Below, piece after piece: positions 26,339 to 34,889 of a stretch of 64,000 nt of DNA. A program made the translations under genes and the position numbers. Source of the stretch: Methanobacterium sp. (GTDB lineage Archaea > Methanobacteriota > Methanobacteria > Methanobacteriales > Methanobacteriaceae); contig JADFDH010000005.1 in NCBI GenBank assembly GCA_018263005.1, positions 88,195 to 152,194 of the forward strand, written 5' to 3'. A model generated the notes under the pieces. It did no database searches, was not told the origin of the DNA, and worked only from the letters and a program-made list of their open reading frames with translations. Position 1 is the first letter of the stretch; every line of letters begins with the position of its first letter.

Positions 26339-28009
26339 ATGGAAATGCCCATTACCAAACCATCTATGGTTTCATATGCTGATGAAGTTGACTTTGCAGA
26401 GCTTTTAGAGAAGCTATTGAAGGATAGACATAATGGATTCATAAGAATCACATCAGGTGCTGATGAAGGTTACATTCTATTTGAAGATGGAAATCAAATA
26501 GCAGCATCATACGGCCGATTTGCAAAATCTGATGCAATAGATCAAATAAAATCTGCTATGGAGAAAGATTATACGGTAATTGAAATTTTTGATTTAAGAC
26601 CTTCTCACATCGATTATCTAATCGATGTAAACAAACCCTATTTATTAGAACCAGATTATGATATCAACAAGGTCATAGAAGATCTCAAATCAAAAAGATC
26701 AGATTCTGAACCTTCAATATCTCAAGTACTCAAAAATAAAACTAAAGAAGTCCCCGAACCTGTTCCCGAACCTGTTCCCGAACCTGTTCCCGAACCTGTT
26801 CCCGAACCTGTTCCCGAACCTGTTCCCGAACCTGTTCCCGAACCTGTTCCCGAACCTGTTCCCGAACCTGTTCCCGAACCTGTTCCCGAGCCAGAACCTG
26901 AGCCAGAACCTGAGCCAGAACCTGAGCCAGAACCTGAGACTGTTCCTGAGCCAGAACCTGAGACTATTCCTGAGCCTGTTCCTGAGCCAGAAAAAACTCC
27001 TTCTGAACCTTCAGTTACTGAATCAAAACCAGAATCAAAGAGGATTCCTGAACCAGAACAGGTTGAACCAGCACCAATCACTGATACAAAACATGATGAA
27101 AGGGATTCTGAAATTAAAACAGATACAGAACCTAAAACTGATGTTGAACCAGTTCCTGAGGTAAAAAAACCAGAAGAATCAGCTATAAATGAAATTAAAC
27201 ATGATACTGAGCATGTTCCAGAGCCCAAAATTATTGAACCGGTTCCTGAACCAGAGTCTAAAAAACCCGAAACTCAATCGAATGAACCAGTAGCCGAACC
27301 CAAACCTCCTGTTACAGAAACTGTTTCTGAAGCAGATAAAACAGGGTCTGAACAGAATAAACCAGAATCCGAACCAATAAGTGCAAATTCAAATGAAACA
27401 GCTTCCACTGAAACGGAAGTCTCAACCACACAATTAGATTCAAAGAAACCAGCAGATTTAGAGGCTGATAAATTCGTGGTTAAAGATGAATCAACTAAAA
27501 AGTATATGGAATCTAAAAATGCTCTTAAAGAAGAATTAAAAACAATGGATTCAAAACCAGAGAAGGAAGTTGATTCAGAAGTTGAAGTTAAAGAAAAACC
27601 TGTTGATCGTTCAAAACTGTTGCAAAAATATGGTATTAAAGAAATGAACGAAGATGATGTAGATGATCTTCTAGATACTTATAAGGGCGGATCTTTAAAT
27701 GATGAAGATGTTGAAAAGATAGAACTTGCCCTCATGAACAAGATTAAAAAATCAATTTTTGGAATACCTAAAATAAAAGGCACTGAAGTAATGGTGTTTT
27801 TAGAAAATGCAGCAGAACTCACCGGAGACATTAACATAATTATCGAATATGAAACACAGGGATTTTTTTCAAGATTAATGGGTGAATCAAAAACTATAGA
27901 GAATTTGAGAAGGCAAGTTATAAATATAGCGCAGATAGAAATTAAAAAGAGTTTCAGAAAATATCCAGAAATTGTTGATAATTTTAACATAAATGTAGAG
28001 ATAAGTTAG
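26339..28009 (+). CDS. DUF2226-like protein with long Pro-Glu repeat linker
   Basis: A 556-residue protein. GAGGG lies eight bases before the ATG at 26339, so it is preferred over an upstream ATG at 26303. Residues 1-110 form an alpha/beta domain (DFAELLEKLLKDRHNGFIRI, EGYILFEDGNQIAAS) of the DUF2226/DUF4388 type found in prokaryotic signalling proteins. Residues about 139-430 are a Pro/Glu/Val linker: eleven PEPV units, PEPE units, then degenerate Glu/Pro/Lys sequence. Residues 440-556 form a helical and beta C-terminal domain. The stop overlaps the AGGAGG site of minD, 12 bases away, so the two are co-expressed. The linker suggests a protein that bridges two membrane or filament sites. Confidence 0.82.
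   Translation: MEMPITKPSMVSYADEVDFAELLEKLLKDRHNGFIRITSGADEGYILFEDGNQIAASYGRFAKSDAIDQIKSAMEKDYTVIEIFDLRPSHIDYLIDVNKPYLLEPDYDINKVIEDLKSKRSDSEPSISQVLKNKTKEVPEPVPEPVPEPVPEPVPEPVPEPVPEPVPEPVPEPVPEPVPEPVPEPEPEPEPEPEPEPEPETVPEPEPETIPEPVPEPEKTPSEPSVTESKPESKRIPEPEQVEPAPITDTKHDERDSEIKTDTEPKTDVEPVPEVKKPEESAINEIKHDTEHVPEPKIIEPVPEPESKKPETQSNEPVAEPKPPVTETVSEADKTGSEQNKPESEPISANSNETASTETEVSTTQLDSKKPADLEADKFVVKDESTKKYMESKNALKEELKTMDSKPEKEVDSEVEVKEKPVDRSKLLQKYGIKEMNEDDVDDLLDTYKGGSLNDEDVEKIELALMNKIKKSIFGIPKIKGTEVMVFLENAAELTGDINIIIEYETQGFFSRLMGESKTIENLRRQVINIAQIEIKKSFRKYPEIVDNFNINVEIS
26753..26938 (+). repeat. tandem 12-bp repeats coding for PEPV and PEPE
   Basis: Eleven perfect copies of CCCGAACCTGTT (26753-26884) code for Pro-Glu-Pro-Val units, followed by four perfect copies of a related 12-mer, CCAGAACCTGAG (26891-26938). 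The repeat is in frame, so copy-number change alters linker length without frameshift. Confidence 0.95.
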
Positions 28010-28021
28010 GAGGAATGTTAG

Positions 28022-28801
28022 TTGACAAGAGTTATCACGGTTGCTTCAGGAAAAGGTGGAGTGGGAAAAACAACCATAACGGCAAATTTAGGAGTAGCTT
28101 TATCAACTTATGGGGAAGAAACATTAGTTTTAGATGCTGATGTGGCCATGGCCAACCTGGAATTGATTCTGGGGATGGAAGGTAAATCAGTAACCCTCCA
28201 CGATGTACTATCTGGAAAAGCAACAATTGATGAAGCAATATATGAAGGTCCTGGTGGTGTGAAGGTTGTACCAGCAGGTATATCTTTGGAAGGGCTTCGA
28301 CAAATAAAGATGGATAGATTAGAAGATGCTCTAGAAACATTAGTCCAAGATATAGATATACTACTAATTGACGCCCCAGCGGGGCTTGAAAAAGATGCAT
28401 TAGCAGCTATTGCAGCTGCACAAGAGATGATACTGGTTACCACTCCTGAGGTTCCATCCATCAGTGACGCACTTAAAACAAAAATAATTGCAAATAAATT
28501 AGGTGTAGACATATTGGGAGTTGTTATCAATAGAGAACTGCATGATAAAACTTTCTTAACCATAAATGAGATCGAAACTATATTGGAGGTCCCTGTTATT
28601 GCAGTTATCCCCGATGACCCTGAAGTTAGTAGGGCAGCGGCTTTTGGTGAACCATTAATCGTTAAAAACCCAAAATCACCCACCAGTAATGCAATTATGC
28701 AACTGGGAGCTGATTTAATTGGAGAACAATATGAACCAATTGAACCTGATAAGAAGGGCGTCATCGCCAAATTAGTGGAAGGTTTGCTGGGTCGTAGATA
28801 A
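28022..28801 (+). CDS. minD: MinD-type ATPase
   Basis: A 259-residue ParA/MinD family ATPase. It has the deviant Walker A SGKGGVGKTT (Lys11, Lys16), the switch segment DADVAMANLEL, and IDAPAGLEK. The C terminus KGVIAKLVEGLLGRR is an amphipathic membrane-targeting helix as in MinD. Start is TTG at 28022, with AGGAGG eight bases upstream. It is the first of two adjacent paralogues; the second has a changed P-loop. Confidence 0.93.
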   Translation: MTRVITVASGKGGVGKTTITANLGVALSTYGEETLVLDADVAMANLELILGMEGKSVTLHDVLSGKATIDEAIYEGPGGVKVVPAGISLEGLRQIKMDRLEDALETLVQDIDILLIDAPAGLEKDALAAIAAAQEMILVTTPEVPSISDALKTKIIANKLGVDILGVVINRELHDKTFLTINEIETILEVPVIAVIPDDPEVSRAAAFGEPLIVKNPKSPTSNAIMQLGADLIGEQYEPIEPDKKGVIAKLVEGLLGRR

Positions 28802-28841
28802 AAATAAATAATAAATTGAATATAATAGAATAGTTAGAAAT

Positions 28842-29636
28842 ATGTCAAGATTTATAGCAATCGCATCTGGAAAGGGAGGTGTAGGGAGAACCTCCTTAAC
28901 ATTCAATCTAGGGGTTGCCATGTCCCTATTTGGGGAAAAAGTGGTAATGTTGGATTTAGATTTAGTTATGGCAAATTTAGATGTCATAACCGGGTTATTA
29001 AATCCTGATGTTACATTACACGATGTTCTGGTCCGTGATCAATCAATAGAAGATTGTGTATATGAAATAGAACATGACATACGAGTAATACCCACAGGTA
29101 TTCATTTTGAAACCTTGAAACATATTAATCCTAATTATATATCCTGGAATAAGATTATACAGGAAGGAGCAGATTATGGGGATATATTCCTGATGGACAT
29201 ACCAGCAGGGATAAATGCTAACATCTTCGATGGTCTACCTGAGGGAACAGAAGTTTTATTACTTACAAACTCAACAATGCCTTCAGTGGCTGATGCTTTG
29301 AAGATTAGAATCTTATTTAATGAACTGGATATCAATGTTTTAGGATTTGTTTTGAACATGTGGTATGAAGATAAATTTCTACTTTCTCCTAATGAAATAG
29401 AAGCCATTTTAGAAGTACCATTGATGAGTACCATACCCTATGACCGGGAGATGGATCGTGCCCTGGCCATGGGCCGGTCAGTGGTAGAAGTTAATCAGTC
29501 CTCACCAACCAGTAATGCAATTATGCAGCTTGCAGCAGACTTATTAGGTAAGAAATACGTGCCAATAGAACCGGATAAACAGAGTATACTAAACCGTTTG
29601 AGGAAGTTCGTCGGCATATTACCAGAATCCAAGTAA
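28842..29636 (+). CDS. MinD paralogue with altered Walker A lysine
   Basis: A 264-residue MinD-like protein 40 bases after minD. The fold motifs are kept (DLDLVMANLDV, DIPAGINANIF) but the P-loop is SGKGGVGRTS: Arg16 replaces the phosphate-binding lysine that is retained in the upstream paralogue, while signature Lys11 stays. ATP hydrolysis should be weak or lost. The C terminus has an amphipathic segment (SILNRLRKFVGIL), so membrane binding may persist. It could form a regulatory heterodimer with MinD. The change is seen in the sequence; its effect is inference from known P-loop mutants. Confidence 0.9.
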   Translation: MSRFIAIASGKGGVGRTSLTFNLGVAMSLFGEKVVMLDLDLVMANLDVITGLLNPDVTLHDVLVRDQSIEDCVYEIEHDIRVIPTGIHFETLKHINPNYISWNKIIQEGADYGDIFLMDIPAGINANIFDGLPEGTEVLLLTNSTMPSVADALKIRILFNELDINVLGFVLNMWYEDKFLLSPNEIEAILEVPLMSTIPYDREMDRALAMGRSVVEVNQSSPTSNAIMQLAADLLGKKYVPIEPDKQSILNRLRKFVGILPESK

Positions 29637-29723
29637 AAAGTATTATTTTTATGGATAAATTGAAATTTTAGTATAAAATTTATTTTTTAATAAATTTTCA
29701 GATTTTTCTTCTTGAGGATCCAT

Positions 29724-30623
29724 ATGGCATTAAAAAATAAAAAAAATAATACACCTGATGTTGCAGCATTAGGTGCCTGTAATATTGATTTTATAATGAA
29801 GGTTCCCCGTTTCAGCGAAGCTGATGATGAAGTGGACGTGGAGAAATTAAAGGTTTCTCTGGGAGGTTCGGCTTCAAATTTTGCAGTTGGTATCTCCCGG
29901 GCAGGAGTAGATGTGGGGATAATGGGCAGGATAGGATATGATAATTTCGGTGAATTAGCCTTTGATAAATTCCAAAAAGAGGGTGTTAGGACAGAAAGAT
30001 TAATCAGAATACCTGAATCGACAGGATTGGCATTTATTTCTGTTGATAAAAGGGGTGAAAGATCCATTTATGCATCTATGGGTGCTAATGCCAAATTCAA
30101 ACTAGAAAAGGGGGATTTGGAATATATTAAAGGTTCTAAAATACTACATGTCACAGGAATGTACCTTGAGATAGTGGAGGAAGCATGTAAGCATGCTAAT
30201 ATTTTTTCACTCAATCCTGGAACGGTTCTTTCATCATATGGATTGGATTCTCTCCATAAAATCATAAAAAGATCAGATATAATTTTCTTAAATAAAAAAG
30301 AAGTCACTCTCCTTACGGGAGAATCTTTTAAGGATGGAGCTAAAATATTAGTTGATATGGGAGTTCCTATGGTGGTGGTCACCTGCGGTGGAAATGGTGC
30401 AGATCTTTACACTAAGCAGGGTGTACTTCATTCATCAACCTCTAGAATTGATGCTGTAGACACCACTGGAGCTGGGGATTCCTTTGCTGCGGGATTTATA
30501 GCGAGTTATCTTAAAGATCTTGAGATGGAAAAATGTCTGGAAATGGGAAATATGTTAGCATCATATTGTGTCAGTAAGATGGGTGCAATAAATGTTCCTA
30601 AAATAGATGATATGGAAGTTTGA
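29724..30623 (+). CDS. PfkB/ribokinase family sugar or nucleoside kinase
   Basis: A 299-residue PfkB kinase. It has the N-terminal GGSASNFAVGISRAGVDVG (substrate side), the internal GRIGYDNFG and the C-terminal DTTGAGDSFAAGF with the catalytic Asp and anion hole. The layout resembles the methanogen nucleoside kinase of the MJ0406 type. The ATG at 29724 has GAGG six bases ahead; the in-frame TTG at 29712 overlaps that site. Substrate unknown: ribose, fructose 6-phosphate and nucleosides are all possible. Confidence 0.88.
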   Translation: MALKNKKNNTPDVAALGACNIDFIMKVPRFSEADDEVDVEKLKVSLGGSASNFAVGISRAGVDVGIMGRIGYDNFGELAFDKFQKEGVRTERLIRIPESTGLAFISVDKRGERSIYASMGANAKFKLEKGDLEYIKGSKILHVTGMYLEIVEEACKHANIFSLNPGTVLSSYGLDSLHKIIKRSDIIFLNKKEVTLLTGESFKDGAKILVDMGVPMVVVTCGGNGADLYTKQGVLHSSTSRIDAVDTTGAGDSFAAGFIASYLKDLEMEKCLEMGNMLASYCVSKMGAINVPKIDDMEV

Positions 30624-30756
30624 ATCAAAATAGGGTATGTATCTATTGATATGATAGTTTTCAATAGGGTTTATATGAATTTTGATGATATGAATATTAC
30701 AAGATTATGTTTGTATAATTCAAGATGTTTAAATGCATAAAAATAATAGAGATTAT

Positions 30757-31512
30757 TTATATCCCATAGAACTTTGCAACATTTTCTTGGGATACTCGTT
30801 TAATATCTGTTTTTTTAAAACCCTGAAGTTTAAGCTCATGGACTGTTTTAGGAACAGAAAGTGGATCAGAGGGTGATGAACTCATATCACTATCCAGAAC
30901 AAATCTTTGGGTACCATATTTATCCAGGAGCTTCGCTGCCTCGGAGGGCGTCATCTTCTGTGGTTGCACTGTAATTCCACGTAATCCTTTAAAATCAGAG
31001 ACTAAATCAATTATACTATTATCCACATGGTCAATTTGAACCATTGATTCATCAATATATTCATTTATTATGTTTAAAGTCATCTTAGCTATTTCTCTTT
31101 TGTTTCTGCGGGGAGTGTGTACAATTATCTTCATTTCCAGTTCCTGAGCAAGCTTTAACTGTTTTATAAATATTTCTTTCTCAGATGAAGACCCGGTTTC
31201 CAGTCCTATTTCACCAACCGCCACTACGTTTTCATTCTCTAGAATTGAGGGGAGTTTGTTAAACGCAACTTCCACATCAGGTGATATGCTGCGGGGGTGA
31301 ACACCCAGAGCACTGTAAAGTTTAAGACCATTTTCTGCAGCTCTTTTTGATTCATTGAAAATTATTCTATGAAAATGGTCCAAAATTACAGCTGAACTGC
31401 TCATCTTAAGGGGGTCATGTGCGCAGGTAATGGCTGATTCAACACCAGCTATAGCTATTAACTTGAAATCTTCATAAGCCCGGCAATCTGCATGTATATG
31501 TGCATCTATCAT
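30757..31512 (-). CDS. TatD-related metal-dependent hydrolase
   Basis: A 251-residue amidohydrolase-superfamily protein. Metal-binding motifs are DAHIHAD (residues 3-9), GVHPRS, GEIGLE, IIVHTPRR and FVLDSDM. It is close to TatD family DNases but also to other archaeal hydrolases of this fold, so the substrate is not certain. The protein has no signal peptide. It is divergent from the wHTH gene at 31662. Confidence 0.85.
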   Translation of the reverse strand: MIDAHIHADCRAYEDFKLIAIAGVESAITCAHDPLKMSSSAVILDHFHRIIFNESKRAAENGLKLYSALGVHPRSISPDVEVAFNKLPSILENENVVAVGEIGLETGSSSEKEIFIKQLKLAQELEMKIIVHTPRRNKREIAKMTLNIINEYIDESMVQIDHVDNSIIDLVSDFKGLRGITVQPQKMTPSEAAKLLDKYGTQRFVLDSDMSSSPSDPLSVPKTVHELKLQGFKKTDIKRVSQENVAKFYGI

Positions 31513-31661
31513 TTTATTTCACCTAAAAATATAATTTAGCCAAATTATAAGGTTTATTTATTATATTTTGATTTACCCAGAAATAGGTTTGATATATAAT
31601 ATGGGATGTTTATAGTTATAATTGTTGAATATTATATTTTTAGATGTTTAGGGGTATATTG

Positions 31662-31973
31662 ATGGATTTAAACCATAATTTAGAACTATATGAAGAAGTA
31701 AAAGATGATATAAAGTTCATTTCTTCTTCAACTGTCCGGACTAAAATAATTATCAGTTTGACGCAAGGAACCACTAAATTAAAGGATTTAAAAGATGAAA
31801 TAAAAGTTGATTCTTCAACCATCTTACATGCCATGAAAAAATTGGAAGATAAAAACTTAATATATAAAAAGGGGGATGAATACTTTATATCACAAACCGG
31901 GATAATTGTAGGTTTTAAATTAATAGATCTTATCAAATTGCTCTATGAGATTAAAATGGATAAGGATATGTAA
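31662..31973 (+). CDS. small winged-helix transcription regulator
   Basis: A 103-residue protein with an N-terminal helix-turn-helix: RTKIIISLTQGTTKLKDLKDEIKVDSS followed by TILHAMKKLEDKNLIYKK, then a wing GDEYFISQTGIIVGFKL. This is the DNA-binding half of the longer methanogen regulators (DUF1724 type, about 260 residues); the C-terminal domain is absent here. The ATG at 31662 with GGGGT ahead is preferred over 31644. Target genes are unknown. Confidence 0.75.
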   Translation: MDLNHNLELYEEVKDDIKFISSSTVRTKIIISLTQGTTKLKDLKDEIKVDSSTILHAMKKLEDKNLIYKKGDEYFISQTGIIVGFKLIDLIKLLYEIKMDKDM

Positions 31974-32034
31974 AAATTAATGTAAATTTTGGGATTATAA
32001 AATAATAATTAAAGCTCATTAGGAGGAATATGCT

Positions 32035-32187
32035 ATGGATGTAGAAGAAATGGCCAAGAAGGCTAAAATGAAAGATCTAAAAGAAATTGCCAAGAAACAT
32101 GATATTAAATTGGGAAAGTGTCCAACCAAATTGACCATTGCCAAAAAAATTCCCCGGGAAGAGTTAGAAGCGCTTGTTGAGAAATAG
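32035..32187 (+). CDS. small basic SAP-like protein
   Basis: A 50-residue frame: it starts MDVEEMAKKAKMKDLKEIA, has a cysteine-containing loop (KLGKCPTKL), and ends REELEALVEK. AGGAGG six bases before the ATG is a strong ribosome-binding site. The helix-loop-helix with Lys-rich helices resembles a SAP/HeH DNA- or RNA-binding domain. It follows the wHTH gene by 61 bases. Existence is well supported by the ribosome-binding site and even composition; function is inference. Confidence 0.6.
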   Translation: MDVEEMAKKAKMKDLKEIAKKHDIKLGKCPTKLTIAKKIPREELEALVEK

Positions 32188-32318
32188 GGTGTAAATATCC
32201 AATTAAATTATTTTATTTTTTTACTATTCTCAACTAATATTTAGAAACTTGAACGATAATATCTTCGATCCAGATTCTAATCTCGACTTGATGGCCAATT
32301 TGATTGGATAAAATTGCC

Positions 32319-32350
32319 CATAACGAGATTTAAAAAAAAACTCGTTCATG
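32319..32350 (-). terminator. hairpin and T-run terminator after glyS
   Basis: On the minus strand the sequence has AACGAG, a nine-base T run, AAAT and CTCGTT; CAT/ATG flanks add three pairs with one bulged base. It lies 16-47 bases past the glyS stop, so it would act as its terminator. Confidence 0.5.
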
Positions 32351-32365
32351 ACAATATTCTGAAGA

Positions 32366-34087
32366 TCATAAATCTTCGAATCTGATCCTCAGATTTATAA
32401 GATCTCCAAGGGTATTGTAAACTTCCTTAATTGGGATTCTAACCTGTTTTGAATCGTCACGGTTTCTAATAGTTATCGTATTATCTTCAAGGCTTTTATG
32501 GTCAACTGTCACCGCATAGGGAACACCTATCTCATCTGATCGGGCGTAACGTCTTCCTATGGTGCCTGAAGCATCATATTCAGCTATGAAACCATTATTT
32601 CTCAGCAGTTTTTTTATCTCCTGGGCTAAATTTGCCAGTTCTTTCTTGTTTACCAATGGGAAGACATTAACCTCAACGGGAGCAATATCAGCAGGCAGCT
32701 TAAGAATAGTTCTATCATCTTCTTCCTGGAAACAGTGCAGTAAAACGGAGTATATTATACGATCAATACCGTAAGAAGGCTCTATTACATGTGGATAGAT
32801 CTTCTCTCCCCGGATGGTTTCTTCCACTTCCTGGAATTCAATGATGTCTGGAGTTAAATTATGAATAGTTCCATCAACTTCCACCGGATAATGTCCTTTT
32901 TCTTGGAATGATTCTTCAATACTGGAAGCATCAGTGTTCTTCAGGATTTCCATGATTTTAGGGGCATCTGCCTTGAATAATGGTCCGAATTTCTTCATCT
33001 GAGGTTTGGCCATTATTTTCATAACGGTTTTAGGTTCAGAATATTCAATAAACACTGTTAAATCTTCTTTACTATGTATACTATGTGATTTAAGGTCAAA
33101 ATCTGTACGATCGGCGATTCCTATAATTTCAATCCAACCGAAACTATCGGTTTCTATCTCCACATCCCAGCAATCTATGGCGTAATGGGCCATTTCACTG
33201 GAAAGATGCTGCCTGAAACGAATAACATCATCGGATATTCCCAGGTCATTTAAGAATCTCCGGGCCAGACAAAGTTGGTAGGTGAGAATTTCACTGGAGA
33301 TTATTTCCTCTGTTACTGCATGTTGGGCAGTTAATTTAGAAGGGCCAGTTTCTTTCATTTGGCTTTCTGCAGAATATAAGTTAAGAACATCACCTGAAAC
33401 TTCCTTGAAGTTGGGATGATTTTTATTTTTTGGATTTACGAAGATTTCAACTTCGGCTTGGGTGAATTCCCGTAGCCTGATAACTCCCTGACGAGGTGAT
33501 ATTTCATTTCGGTAAGCTTTACCCATCTGCACTACACCAAATGGTAATTTACCCCGGTTAAATCTTAGCAGTCTTTTGAATGGAATGAATATTCCTTGAG
33601 CTGTTTCAGGACGCATATAACCTGTTTTTTTACCCTTAGAGCCGATTAAGGTCTGAAACATCAGGTTATAACTCCATACATGTGTAAGATGACCTCCACA
33701 GCGGGGGCAGGATAATTTTTCTTCTGATAGAATTCTGGATAATTCATCATTTTCTAAACCTTCCACATCTTTACCAGTTGCTTCATTGATCACATGGTCA
33801 GCTCTGAATACTTCCAAACAGTCTTTACACTCGGTCATGGGGTCATTGAAATGATCAACATGTCCTGATGCTTTAAGAGCTTCTTCGGGCATGATGGTTG
33901 GGGATTCTATTTCATAAAAACCTTCACTTATCACGTAGTAGTTACGCCATTTATTCATAATATTATTTTTTAAAGTAGCACCTAATGGTCCGTAATCGAA
34001 GAATCCTGCCACTCCTGAATAAATTTCGAAGGAAGACCATAGGAATCCTCTTTTTTTAGCGATATTCATTACTTCATCATTTTTCAT
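32366..34087 (-). CDS. glyS: glycyl-tRNA synthetase (class II)
   Basis: Charges tRNA-Gly. The 573-residue protein has the alpha2-type archaeal/eukaryotic architecture: motif 1 near the N terminus (EIYSGVAGFFDYGPLGATLKNN), a zinc-binding insertion (MTECKDCLEVF ... CPRCGGHL), motif 2 (PFGVVQMGKAYRNEISPRQG), motif 3 (YGIDRIIYSVLLH), and a C-terminal anticodon-binding domain. GTGAGATGAT is found before the ATG. Downstream lies the hairpin at 32319. Confidence 0.96.
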   Translation of the reverse strand: MKNDEVMNIAKKRGFLWSSFEIYSGVAGFFDYGPLGATLKNNIMNKWRNYYVISEGFYEIESPTIMPEEALKASGHVDHFNDPMTECKDCLEVFRADHVINEATGKDVEGLENDELSRILSEEKLSCPRCGGHLTHVWSYNLMFQTLIGSKGKKTGYMRPETAQGIFIPFKRLLRFNRGKLPFGVVQMGKAYRNEISPRQGVIRLREFTQAEVEIFVNPKNKNHPNFKEVSGDVLNLYSAESQMKETGPSKLTAQHAVTEEIISSEILTYQLCLARRFLNDLGISDDVIRFRQHLSSEMAHYAIDCWDVEIETDSFGWIEIIGIADRTDFDLKSHSIHSKEDLTVFIEYSEPKTVMKIMAKPQMKKFGPLFKADAPKIMEILKNTDASSIEESFQEKGHYPVEVDGTIHNLTPDIIEFQEVEETIRGEKIYPHVIEPSYGIDRIIYSVLLHCFQEEDDRTILKLPADIAPVEVNVFPLVNKKELANLAQEIKKLLRNNGFIAEYDASGTIGRRYARSDEIGVPYAVTVDHKSLEDNTITIRNRDDSKQVRIPIKEVYNTLGDLINLRIRFEDL

Positions 34088-34272
34088 TAAAAATCATCTC
34101 ACAAAGAATATAATTTAGAGTTATATTATGTTTTAAAATTAACCCTATTCAACAATATTGAAAGATATTCATATTATATCATCAAAAACCTTTTTTAAAC
34201 AATGTTAAATGATCAAAACCTTTTTTTAACTATTATATTTGAATGATCATTAATATCAAATCAATTTCTTTA

Positions 34273-34887
34273 TTATTTTACTAATTTTATTTGTTTAAAT
34301 CTGTTCCTGATTTCTTGGTCATGTTTAATTTTACTGGTTATGGGTCTTTCCTGGCCCATATATTTACTATCCCTGTCCGGATGTCCATAGGGTTTCTCTG
34401 AGGGGGAGGTCATGGTTTCAAATACTATTTGACATACTCTCTGTCCGGTATAAAGGGCTACGGGCATTTTACCGATATTGGATATTTCTAGGGTGATTTT
34501 ACCCTGGAAACCAGGGTCTATATATCCAGCGGTGACGTGCATGGTTATACCTAATCTTCCCATGGATGATCGTCCCTCAACACGGGCAACCAGATCTCCA
34601 GGGAGTTTAACTGTTTCGTAGGTTGTGGCTAGGGCGAATTCTCCAGGATGGATTATGAAGGGTTCATCTTCTTCTAAGTAGAAAGATTCCATATAAGATT
34701 CCAAGTCGCTTTTATCCATAGGATCTATCACTGGTTTTCGTATAATTTTAAAACCTTTGAATTCCCTACCAATCCTTAGATCAACAGAGGAAGGTTGTAT
34801 TTGTATTTCAGGATCTTCTAAGGGAGATATAGTAATTTTTCCACTTTCTAAATATTTTTTTATATCAGTATCACTTAAAATGGCCAT
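34273..34887 (-). CDS. dcd: dCTP deaminase
   Basis: Converts dCTP to dUTP (and in some methanogens also dephosphorylates dUTP). The 204-residue protein is a little longer than bacterial Dcd and shows SSVDLRIG, VEGRSSMGRLG, the catalytic region HVTAGYIDPGFQG and LEISNIGKMPVALYTGQRVCQI. Whether it is mono- or bifunctional cannot be told from sequence alone. Its ATG is two bases after the stop of the DUF1512 gene, whose GAGGAGTAA end doubles as the ribosome-binding site. Confidence 0.94.
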   Translation of the reverse strand: MAILSDTDIKKYLESGKITISPLEDPEIQIQPSSVDLRIGREFKGFKIIRKPVIDPMDKSDLESYMESFYLEEDEPFIIHPGEFALATTYETVKLPGDLVARVEGRSSMGRLGITMHVTAGYIDPGFQGKITLEISNIGKMPVALYTGQRVCQIVFETMTSPSEKPYGHPDRDSKYMGQERPITSKIKHDQEIRNRFKQIKLVK

Positions 34888-34889
34888 TT

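Noticed and set aside
26753..26938. 12-bp repeats as CRISPR or regulatory iterons
   Set aside because: They are contiguous, encode PEPV/PEPE and are inside an intact gene.
26722..27228. Minus-strand Gly/Ser-repeat frame opposite the PEPV gene
   Set aside because: Repeated TGSGTGSG is the antisense of the PEPV repeats; no ribosome-binding site or fold.
32366..32402. Inverted repeat around the glyS stop as a second terminator
   Set aside because: It overlaps the coding end and has a bulge; the hairpin with T run at 32319 is the better candidate.
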